Positions 1 to 5,284 of a stretch of DNA of 5,284 nucleotides are shown in pieces. The stretch comes from Paracoccaceae bacterium (GTDB taxonomy: Bacteria > Pseudomonadota > Alphaproteobacteria > Rhodobacterales > Rhodobacteraceae). The translations under genes and the position numbers were made by a program. The notes below the pieces were generated by a model, which had not been told where the DNA came from, did not search any database, and saw nothing but the letters and a program-made list of their open reading frames with translations. The stretch spans positions 1 to 5,284 of the forward strand of contig JADZAO010000105.1 of assembly GCA_020852535.1 (NCBI GenBank). Reading direction: 5' to 3'. The first letter of the stretch is position 1; every line of letters starts with the position of its first letter.

Positions 1-2229
1 AACTTTGATTATTCGGCCATTGGCCTGACGTATTAGCGCGTAGCGGTTGGACTGGGTTCCGAAGACCCCGATCAAGTTGATCTTGTTGAGATCAATCTCG
101 TTTTTGTCGGTGGCCTCTTTCGCTACGTTGGCCTTTGTTGGGATCGACGGAGAGACGTTGGCGAGTTGTGGTTCCTGTTTGGTTGTGGGTTCGATCACTC
201 TAGCGGTATCGGCGGCTTTGCTTGCTGAAGCGATGGTTGAAGAGCGGGCCACAGGGCGTGGCGACAGGACTAGACCTCCGAGAGAAGAAGCGGTGTCCTT
301 TGGTGTGACTATGGTAAGGGCTGAGATGGTGACAGGGCGTGCTGGCGGGCGTAAGCTCGCAAAGCGGCTGCCGGTGCTGAAGAGTTTATTGTTTGCGTGC
401 GGTTTCGCGGCTTTGGTAGGACGGGCGACAGGGCGCTTCCCGCGCAAGGCTGGATCTGCGGGGAAGGTTTGTGTTTGTTCATCGGTGGTAAGAGAATTAG
501 TCCCGTTGGCAAGGTCCGCAGGCCGTGCAGGTGGAATGAGCGGTGGTTTGCCAGCGACAAGAAAAACGTTTTGTGGCGTTTTAATTCCCTCGGGCGTGGG
601 GACGATCAGGCTGTTGGCGTTGAACTGGTAGAGGGTGCCGAAGGCTGGTGGCGGTGGCGTACTGAGGGCTGAATCGCCATTGGTTTCGAGCAGGGGAATG
701 GTATCTGTGTCGCTGGCCGAGGGCACGGCATCAGCTTCAGATAAGTAGACTGCGTCATTGCCTTTGTTTGCAGTTGGTATCCTTGAGGTTGTCTCGGGTG
801 CTACATCTGCCGATGAGATGTTTTTTAGTGCGGGATCTGTTGCTATATCTTGGCCGTCAGCGAGCATTTCGTCATTGATACTCGGATTGGTTATGGTATC
901 GGCTGGAACCTCTTGAGGGGTGGTCGTGTTGCCGTTTGCAGAGGCAAGAGCGGTTGGTGCTTCGGTGCCGACTCTTGTTGTGTAATAGCTCAATATAGCG
1001 GTGGTGAAGATTGCAAACAGGAGGCCCGCTAACACGAGGCCGAGGGGCTTGCTTCGCGACAGGATGATGAGATTGCGAGTGTTTTTGCGTGGATCGGTTG
1101 CTACCAGCGCGGTGACGGGTGGTTGAGCTCTCAGTGTGGTTGTTGCTGGACGGGGTGGTTTGGCAGTTTCAGCAAAACTAAATTCGGGAATCCGTTGTGG
1201 CTTGGCAACAGAGGCGGTGTCACGTGAGGCAGCACCGAGATGGCGAGCCATGCTTTGCGCAGCGGCTGCGGTCGCCCCTGCAAGGGTAGGAACCTCGCGA
1301 TTGGTAAAGCTAGGCGCAGGGGTGTGGTCGTCATCTTTGACCGCCTGCGAGTCTTTGGCGAGCATAGTGTTCGCGGAGCGTGGGGTAACAGTATATTGTG
1401 GTTTGGCGGTAACAAGAGTCTCGTCTTCAGCTACGTCCAGCGCAATGGGGGCTTCTGTCGAATGGAAAGCGCCCATTTTGGCTGCAGGGGGTAGGTCTTT
1501 TGTCTGATCGGGTGTGATTGTGGTTTCGGGCGGTTTGCCCTTTGTGTGCGGAGGTATTTCAGGTGCGGCTTTCGGCACGGGTGCGAGTTCGGGTAGGAGG
1601 TGTGCTGGAGTTTTAGGCCGAGTTTCCTGTGGAGCGCCGATATCTGCTGCCGGTGTGTCGGTCGGCGCATCGCTGCGGGTGGACGAGCGGGACGGGATGA
1701 TGATTGTGTCGCTATCGCGGTCTATGGTTTCCTTCGCTGCGATTAGGTTAGATGCATGCTCTGTCGGGCCAAACCACGGCTCGCCATTGAAGCTCCCGTT
1801 TTCTGGTAGAGTGACGAAGGAGAGGGGAGTAAAATGGTGCTGGATGGCGAAAGCCTCCGCCTCGGCTAAGGTTTCGCGGGCAACTACCGCGACATCGACG
1901 ACGGGACCACCTGACCAGTCGAAAGCGAGTTCATCGACCGTATAAGCAGTGCGCCCTTCGAGTGCGGCGGCGATCTGGTTGTGGCGGTCGCTTTCGGATG
2001 GGCCGGGGGCATCAATGCGGAAGTAGCGGATTTGTGAGGCGGGAATTACCAGTTTTGTGGTGAGATCCTGTGGCGATAGGCCGAGCGCTGTTGCCCGTAG
2101 ATAGGCCATTGCTTCGGTAAGGTCGGGTCTGTCATAGGCGCAGCGCCCGATTTCAAGCCAACCACGCTTCTCCCGGTGTAAGAGCGCCACGCTGTCATCG
2201 GTGAAGTTTAGGGCAAAATTTGGTTTCAT
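1..2229 (-). CDS. Bitopic membrane protein with Pro/Ala-rich linkers and PilP/GspC-like C-terminal motif; 3' end outside window
   Basis: The minus-strand frame is open for all 743 codons from an ATG at 2229 to the left edge, so the protein is partial at its C-terminus, probably by a few dozen residues. The start is firm: a TAG lies in frame four codons upstream, and the product begins MKPNFALN as in homologues I recall from Rhodobacteraceae, often mislabelled translation initiation factor 2. No Shine-Dalgarno is visible. Residues 1-163 form a folded domain (EGRTAYTVDELAFDW at 91-105) weakly recalling the PilM/GspL actin-like fold. Residues 164-383 are Pro/Ala/Thr-rich. One membrane helix spans about 395-416 after the basic stretch SRSK, so the N-terminus should be cytoplasmic and the rest periplasmic. 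A conserved patch lies at 524-570 (FGTLYQFNANSLIVPTPEG). The visible end, LIGVFGTQSNRYALIRQANG at 719-738, resembles PilP or GspC homology domains. A role in an envelope-spanning machine is inference; the true function is unknown to me. Confidence 0.88.
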   Translation of the reverse strand, partial: MKPNFALNFTDDSVALLHREKRGWLEIGRCAYDRPDLTEAMAYLRATALGLSPQDLTTKLVIPASQIRYFRIDAPGPSESDRHNQIAAALEGRTAYTVDELAFDWSGGPVVDVAVVARETLAEAEAFAIQHHFTPLSFVTLPENGSFNGEPWFGPTEHASNLIAAKETIDRDSDTIIIPSRSSTRSDAPTDTPAADIGAPQETRPKTPAHLLPELAPVPKAAPEIPPHTKGKPPETTITPDQTKDLPPAAKMGAFHSTEAPIALDVAEDETLVTAKPQYTVTPRSANTMLAKDSQAVKDDDHTPAPSFTNREVPTLAGATAAAAQSMARHLGAASRDTASVAKPQRIPEFSFAETAKPPRPATTTLRAQPPVTALVATDPRKNTRNLIILSRSKPLGLVLAGLLFAIFTTAILSYYTTRVGTEAPTALASANGNTTTPQEVPADTITNPSINDEMLADGQDIATDPALKNISSADVAPETTSRIPTANKGNDAVYLSEADAVPSASDTDTIPLLETNGDSALSTPPPPAFGTLYQFNANSLIVPTPEGIKTPQNVFLVAGKPPLIPPARPADLANGTNSLTTDEQTQTFPADPALRGKRPVARPTKAAKPHANNKLFSTGSRFASLRPPARPVTISALTIVTPKDTASSLGGLVLSPRPVARSSTIASASKAADTARVIEPTTKQEPQLANVSPSIPTKANVAKEATDKNEIDLNKINLIGVFGTQSNRYALIRQANGRIIKV
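975..1050 (-). other. Single transmembrane segment of the 1-2229 protein
   Basis: Residues 395-416 read PLGLVLAGLLFAIFTTAILS followed by YY. This is an uninterrupted hydrophobic stretch of helix length. It is preceded by the basic segment SRSK (391-394) and a further basic cluster RKNTR around residue 385, which by the positive-inside rule places the N-terminal 390 residues in the cytoplasm. It is the only convincing membrane helix in the visible protein. Confidence 0.85.
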
Positions 2230-2359
2230 TGTGTGAGTCTAGCACATTTCGTGAGGCAGTGGAAACGCAGCGTTGCGGGTACAAATCTTGTTATACTAGC
2301 TTTTTGCTGAAGGGAAGAAAAAGACAGGTAAATCCCTTGTTCCTTCCGGTTGTACCGCG

Positions 2360-2389
2360 CTTAGAGTGGCCGTGCCCAAGGAGTGTCAA
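2360..2389 (-). promoter_or_regulatory. Possible sigma-70-type promoter for the membrane-protein gene
   Basis: On the minus strand a perfect TTGACA (2389-2384) is followed after 18 bases by TCTAAG (2365-2360), a four-of-six match to TATAAT. It would start a transcript near 2353 with a leader of about 125 bases before the ATG at 2229. A competing -10-like TATAAC lies at 2295-2290 but has no good -35. The assignment rests only on the motif and position. Confidence 0.35.
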
Positions 2390-2458
2390 TTTTGTTTTTT
2401 ATGACTTTTATTAGTCGTCGGCTCCGATGTGATGATTTTTTTAGCGTTGTGGCAAAGT

Positions 2459-2505
2459 CGGCTTCCCCCTTTGATATTTACGATTAGGGAGAACGGAGGA
2501 AGCCG
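2459..2505 (-). terminator. metY: Stem-loop just after the metY stop (weak terminator candidate)
   Basis: Arms CGGCTTCC (2459-2466) and GGAAGCCG (2498-2505) are perfect 8-bp complements, extendable by two G-C pairs across one bulged base, around a loop of about 26 bases. It begins 12 bases beyond the metY stop codon. No U-tract follows in the metY direction; the next bases are ACUUUGCC. It may therefore be an mRNA 3'-end stabiliser or a Rho-linked end rather than an intrinsic terminator. Confidence 0.35.
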
Positions 2506-2516
2506 GTGGTTGCGTG

Positions 2517-3803
2517 TTAGACCTTGGCTAAGGCCTGTTCGAGGTCGGCTATGATGTCGTTCACATCCTCGATTCCAATGGAGACACGTACGACGTCCGG
2601 CGCCGCTCCGGCCTTTGTTTGTTGCTCCGGTGAGAGCTGGCGGTGTGTGGTCGAGGCCGAGTGGATGACGAGGCTTCGTGTGTCGCCGAGATTCGCTACA
2701 TGGGAGAAGAGTTGCAGGCTGTCGATCAGCTTGACGCAGGCATCATAGCCCCCCTTGAGTGTGAAGGTAAAAAGCGCACCCGCGCCTTTCGGGGTGATTT
2801 TTGGTACCCGATTTGCGTAAGGCGAGGAGGCTAACCCAGCATAGGTGACGGCTGATACTTTGGGGTGTTTTTCTAGCCATTTTGCGACTTTGGTGGCGTT
2901 CTCTACATGGCGTTGCATGCGGAGTGACAGAGTTTCAACACCCATAAGCGTGTAGTGCGCGCCTTGTGGGTTCATGGTCATGCCGAGATCGCGTAGCCCG
3001 ATGGCGATAGAATGGAAGGTGAAGGCCATATTACCCAGTGTAGGGTGGAAGACGAGGCCGTGGTAGGCAGGTTCGGGCTGCGATAATGAGGGGAACTTGT
3101 CCGAGGCGGACCAATTGAACTTGCCCGAGTCGACTACCACGCCGCCGGTGACAGTGCCGTTGCCGGTGAGATATTTGGTGGCAGAATGGACGACGAGGGT
3201 CGCGCCGTGCTCGATTGGGCGGCACAGGTAGGGGGTGGCCGTAGTGTTGTCGACGATGAGCGGGATTCCTGCGCGATCGGCGATGGCAGCAATCGCGTCA
3301 AGGTCGGTGATGTAGCCGCCGGGGTTTGCAATAGTTTCGCAAAAGATCGCGCGGGTGTCGTCGTCGATGGCGGATTTTACCGCGTTGAGATCGTCGAGGT
3401 CGACGAATTTGGCAGTCCATCCGAAGCGTTTTATGGTTTGGCTGAATTGAGTGATTGTGCCGCCGTAAAGTCTTGTGGAGGCAATGATATTCCGACCCGG
3501 GGCCATGAGTGGGAAAAGCGCCATGATTTGAGCAGCGTGGCCCGAGGAGCAGCAGATGGCGCCTGCGCCGCCTTCGAGGGCGCAGACACGGTTGGCAAGG
3601 GCTGAGACGGTGGGGTTGGTGAGACGCGAGTAAATGTAGCCGACTTCCTGTAAATTGAACAGTTTGGCTGCGTGGTCGGCATCGCGGAAGACATAGGCCG
3701 TGGTCTGGTATATTGGAACCTGACGGGCGCCGTTCTCGGGTGCGGGGGCAGCGCCGGCGTGGATGGCGAGGGTGTCAAAGGCGAGTTGGCGGTTGGTGGT
3801 CAT
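2517..3803 (-). CDS. metY: O-acetylhomoserine sulfhydrylase (O-acetylhomoserine aminocarboxypropyltransferase)
   Basis: A complete 428-residue cytoplasmic PLP enzyme of the Cys/Met-metabolism fold-type I family, at the usual family length. It makes homocysteine from O-acetylhomoserine and sulfide, the direct sulfhydrylation route to methionine. Visible motifs: PIYQTTAYVF near 30-39; YSRLTNPT at 58-65, whose Tyr and Arg bind the PLP phosphate across the dimer; SSGHAAQ at 86-92; LYGG with the ring-stacking Tyr113; VDNTTATPY with Asp185 for the pyridine nitrogen; HSATKYLTGNGT with Schiff-base Lys210; HSASTTHRQ near 381-389; and VRVSIGIED with the substrate-carboxylate Arg406. The start at 3803 has a good Shine-Dalgarno, AGAGAGG, six bases upstream, and the N-terminus aligns with family members. 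The gene appears intact. The CC pair at 84-85 and VDNTT for the commoner VDNTL/VDNTF are mild variants. Other sulfhydrylases of this family act on O-succinylhomoserine, but the length and wording favour the acetyl-specific type. Confidence 0.96.
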   Translation of the reverse strand: MTTNRQLAFDTLAIHAGAAPAPENGARQVPIYQTTAYVFRDADHAAKLFNLQEVGYIYSRLTNPTVSALANRVCALEGGAGAICCSSGHAAQIMALFPLMAPGRNIIASTRLYGGTITQFSQTIKRFGWTAKFVDLDDLNAVKSAIDDDTRAIFCETIANPGGYITDLDAIAAIADRAGIPLIVDNTTATPYLCRPIEHGATLVVHSATKYLTGNGTVTGGVVVDSGKFNWSASDKFPSLSQPEPAYHGLVFHPTLGNMAFTFHSIAIGLRDLGMTMNPQGAHYTLMGVETLSLRMQRHVENATKVAKWLEKHPKVSAVTYAGLASSPYANRVPKITPKGAGALFTFTLKGGYDACVKLIDSLQLFSHVANLGDTRSLVIHSASTTHRQLSPEQQTKAGAAPDVVRVSIGIEDVNDIIADLEQALAKV

Positions 3804-3867
3804 TGGTAGCCTCTCTTTGAGTCTAGGTCATGAAATTTGATTAAAGAGTAGGCGAGCGGTGACCTAG
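3804..3867 (-). promoter_or_regulatory. metY: metY 5' leader: stem-loop with anti-Shine-Dalgarno pairing (candidate cis-regulatory RNA)
   Basis: In the metY-sense RNA, CUAGGUCA (3867-3860) pairs perfectly with UGACCUAG (3830-3823) and encloses 29 bases. Inside that loop GCCUACUCUUU (3853-3843) can pair with AAAGAGAGGC (3818-3809), giving ten base pairs with one bulged A (3849). The second strand contains the whole Shine-Dalgarno AGAGAGG (3816-3810). Formed together, the two helices make an H-type pseudoknot with connectors of 6, 12 and 4 bases; formed separately, they are alternative folds. Either way ribosome access would depend on the fold, as in translation-controlling riboswitches of methionine genes. 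I do not see the conserved cores I recall for SAM-II, SAM-V or SAM/SAH. The structure is seen in the sequence; ligand response is inference. Further upstream, to 4009, there is an A-tract (3896-3889 on this strand) and an isolated TATAAG (3941-3936), but no convincing -35 box. Confidence 0.6.
3810..3816 (-). promoter_or_regulatory. metY: metY ribosome binding site
   Basis: AGAGAGG lies six bases before the ATG at 3803 and fixes that start. All seven bases can be covered by the loop sequence of the upstream hairpin. Confidence 0.8.
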
Positions 3868-4174
3868 TGGAAAGGGGGATGTCCCTGATTTTTTTTGGCT
3901 TTCGTTCAGGTGGATGTGGAGAGTATGGGCCTGTGCTTATAGGTAGGTTTGGTAAGTGTAACTTGCTGTTGAGATGATGGATGAGATCTGATGCTTACAC
4001 CACTCCACTTTACTCTGTATGTAAAAGACTCGGACGCGGCATGACGGCCTTGATGGTGGCAATCGGATTGTCTTCGTTTTGCTTGGTCGCGATCAAGGCT
4101 TGGCCGATATGTCCGTACAGTCGCACCTTGTTATTGACTGCCTTGCCCCTGTTATGCTTGGAAAGTTAACATTA

Positions 4175-4202
4175 CACACTCTCCCGCTTACGGGGGAGTG
4201 TG
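4175..4202. repeat. Strong 12-bp hairpin with CTTA loop
   Basis: CACACTCTCCCG (4175-4186) and CGGGGGAGTGTG (4191-4202) pair over 12 positions with one G-U wobble and a four-base loop. No T-tract follows on either strand, so it is not a standard terminator. It sits immediately upstream, in the tnpA sense, of the conserved GKAVNNK segment, where coding sequence would be expected. It could therefore be the core of a small inserted palindromic element. A separate perfect palindrome, GGGTTAACCC, lies 28 bases away at 4231-4240. Confidence 0.7.
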
Positions 4203-4370
4203 GTACGGGATTAAAAACGCCTACAGGGCAGGGTTAACCCACGGAAAGAAATATGAAATGTTGGATTATATAGTCCTGTTTACGTCTACGAGGCCTCTGT
4301 CGAGGCGCCGCAAGGGGCTGTAGAGGATAACTCATAAATTGAATTATTCAAACGGGAAAAAGTGGAGTAT

Positions 4371-4765
4371 ATGATTTCTTTCTTCGACACGGGTAATCGT
4401 AATTTACCTCGCCTTGAATTACTTGAGAAACACCAGTTGCGCATTTTTGAGTCCATTGTAGATAAAATACTTTTCTACTGGCGTTTGGAATGGCCTAGGT
4501 TATCTTGATGACTTGCTTATAACACGTAAAAATCGAATGCGTTTTGCCAAAAACCTAAACCAGAGCGTATTAAGGACTGTGAGGTTATGAATGTTCTGTG
4601 GGAGGCTATGAAGATTACTTTGATAGAGCGTGAAGAGTTAATTAATAGTGAACTGAAATGAAGTAGATAGTCGAGGAACGGTATCCCACGCCAAAACAAC
4701 TATCTGTACGGACGGGGGTTATACAATAAAAGTTGTGTAATTGGCGCAAGAAAAAGGTTTGATCA
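4371..4765 (+). pseudogene. Chain of plus-strand ORF fragments, possibly a decayed small gene of unknown function
   Basis: An ATG at 4371, with GGAG three bases upstream of the TAT before it, opens a 45-codon frame to 4508 that starts MISFFDTGNRNLPRLELLEK. Skipping one base near 4497 continues as YLDDLLITRKNRMRFAKNLN. Restoring the frame near 4548 gives PERIKDCEVMNVLWEAMK and LIEREELINSELK to a stop at 4659. A third frame then gives EERYPTPKQLSVRTGV, a stop, and KLCNWRKKK, which together have the look of a helix-turn-helix or homeodomain-like segment. Composition is protein-like and AT-rich. I do not recognise the family. It occupies the stretch where the tnpA middle should be, so it may instead be antisense noise of decayed tnpA. 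Confidence 0.27.
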
Positions 4766-5247
4766 ACGTTTATCAAAATAGACACAAATATGTTCTGCTA
4801 TCCTGTTTCAGAGATGGACAAATGGTCCCTGGTTTGATGAGCAGTCCAATAATGGCTCAGCGTCGTGAACGATTGGAGGCAATAGGTTGATTGCAAATCT
4901 AATAGATGTTCGCGCCGCGTTTTGATGCGTTGGTCACATAGTTGGTTCAGATGCCGTTGGGCAATTTGAGATGGTCTTTACCATGTGGAGCAAGGGCACA
5001 TCTGGTTTTGCGTCAGTAGTGAGCAGTGAGATGTCGGGATAGCGCAGCAGCAAAGTTACACCGCGAAGATCAGCAGGTTTGCCGCGCCACGATGCTGTTG
5101 AATGCGGAACAGGTTGGCGTCGTTGAAGGTGTAGAGCCGGATTAGCGTATCTTTGGCATAGGGTGGTTTCAATGGGTTTTTGCACTTAGCAGCCGACAGG
5201 ATTGAATGGCGTGGTATGCGGTCGAGGGGTCTTAAGGGATTACACTA

Positions 5248-5284
5248 GGTCGCTGAAATAACACGCAAAATTAAGACGTTCTAA
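5248..5284 (+). mobile_element. Possible degenerate Tn3-type terminal inverted repeat at the right edge
   Basis: From GGTCG (5248-5252) to CTAA at the last base, the sequence follows the 38-bp Tn3/Tn21 terminal repeat pattern (GGGGTCG, an A-rich core CGGAAAATAAAG, then CACGCTAAG) with small gaps. The core here is CGCAAAATTAAG, ten of twelve positions, followed by ACGTTCTAA. It begins 30 bases outside the tnpA remnant. Its outer G-rich end faces tnpA, which is the wrong way round for a terminus of the same element, so it may belong to a second element or be chance. Confidence 0.28.

Larger units (their letters stand above)
4010..5217 (-). pseudogene. tnpA: Decayed Tn3-family transposase (N-terminal part and one internal segment)
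   Basis: Recognisable pieces run in order on the minus strand. From 5217 to 5059 one frame reads PRHSILSAA, LIRLYTFNDANLFRI and RGAANLLIFAV, matching the Tn21/Tn1721-type start (PRRSILSA, LIRHYTFN, RGAANRLGFAVQLCYLRYPG). The expected ATG is ATA (5217-5215) and a TAA follows at 5058-5056. A second frame continues with LLLRYPDISLL and PLLHMV. The first frame then resumes from about 4977 to 4801 with QRIKTRREHLLDLQ and FTTLSHYWTAHQ, ended by TAG; beyond it a weak match, LINVDQTFFL, lies near 4770-4744. The segment 4165-4010 reads GKAVNNKVRLYGHIGQALIA and NPIATIKAVMP, the internal GKAINDKVRLYxxIGQALI block of the family. Downstream catalytic DDE-type parts are missing, so the gene cannot work. 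Stretches 4166-4740 give no sure match in this direction. Family identification is by recalled consensus and is strong for the named blocks. Confidence 0.85.

Noticed and set aside
47..1945. Several plus-strand ORFs of 60-194 residues (for example 47-631, 1136-1507, 1514-1945)
   Set aside because: They are antisense to the continuous 743-codon minus-strand gene, have Ser/Gly/Arg/Ala-rich composition without motifs, and the minus-strand frame has clear conserved segments.
2220..2414. Plus-strand ORF of 64 codons across the gap between the two minus-strand genes
   Set aside because: It begins inside the opposite gene's first codons, lacks a ribosome site and shows no recognisable or balanced protein composition.
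2417..2442. Weak five-pair hairpin followed by seven Ts on the plus strand
   Set aside because: No plus-strand gene precedes it and the stem includes a wobble; in the direction of the real genes it is only an A-run.
2234..3826. Nine-base word CTAGACTCA (minus strand) present shortly before both gene starts (2242-2234 and 3826-3818)
   Set aside because: Nine-base repeats are expected by chance many times in 5 kb, and in metY it overlaps the arm of the leader stem, so a shared operator is not supported.
3871..3896. Short GGG/CCC hairpin followed by eight Ts on the plus strand, like a terminator
   Set aside because: There is no plus-strand gene upstream for it to end; the stem is only about four pairs. 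The T-run is the A-tract of the metY upstream region.
3981..4169. Plus-strand hydrophobic ORF of 62 codons upstream of metY
   Set aside because: It is antisense to the tnpA segment with GKAVNNKVRLYGHIGQALIA; the minus-strand match is far more specific.
4263..4337. Plus-strand reading with VYVYEASVEA, recalling the start of hydrogenase cytochrome b subunits (VYVYEAPVR)
   Set aside because: The likeness stops after about eight residues, the next residues lack the expected LWHW membrane start, and the frame ends within 25 codons.
4741..4890. Plus-strand open stretch of 49 codons ending PIMAQRRERLEAIG
   Set aside because: It opposes the tnpA block containing TRREHLLDLQ and SHYWTAHQ, which is a clear family match, and it has only a TTG start after a stop.
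4934..5185. Minus-strand ORF of 83 codons taken as a separate gene
   Set aside because: Its LLLRYPDISLL and PLLHMV are one frame of the broken Tn3 transposase; the first third is out of frame with that gene.

Overview
The window looks like chromosomal DNA of an alphaproteobacterium, most likely a Rhodobacterales (roseobacter-type) marine bacterium. I infer this from close family resemblance, recalled rather than searched: the metY product has the typical rhodobacteral wording, and the left-hand gene encodes a protein beginning MKPNFALN that I know almost only from Rhodobacteraceae. All genes I can support lie on the minus strand.

Layout, right to left (the direction of transcription). Positions 5284-4010 hold the wreck of a Tn3-family transposase (tnpA). 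Its N-terminal domain and one internal segment are recognisable, but the start codon is lost, there are several frameshifts and stops, and the catalytic C-terminal part is absent. A possible Tn3-type terminal repeat abuts the right edge. The middle of the wreck (4166-4800) is AT-rich, holds a perfect 12-bp hairpin, and carries a chain of plus-strand ORF fragments that may be a second decayed gene. Positions 4009-3804 are the upstream region of metY. They contain a leader in which an 8-bp stem-loop carries in its loop a sequence able to pair with the metY Shine-Dalgarno region. Positions 3803-2517 are an intact metY (O-acetylhomoserine sulfhydrylase), followed by a stem-loop and a 287-bp gap with a possible promoter.

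Positions 2229-1 are one long open frame of 743 codons that runs off the left edge. It encodes a bitopic membrane protein with a cytoplasmic N-terminal domain, one membrane helix and a long Pro/Ala/Thr-rich external part. Its C-terminal motif resembles PilP/GspC domains. It is the largest gene here, easily missed because its stop codon is outside the window.

I see no functional link between metY and the large membrane-protein gene beyond shared orientation; the gap between them suggests separate transcription. The most interesting signal is the metY leader. It has the geometry of a translation-controlling RNA switch (stem-loop plus anti-Shine-Dalgarno pairing, possibly a pseudoknot) and does not match the SAM riboswitch classes whose conserved cores I can recall.
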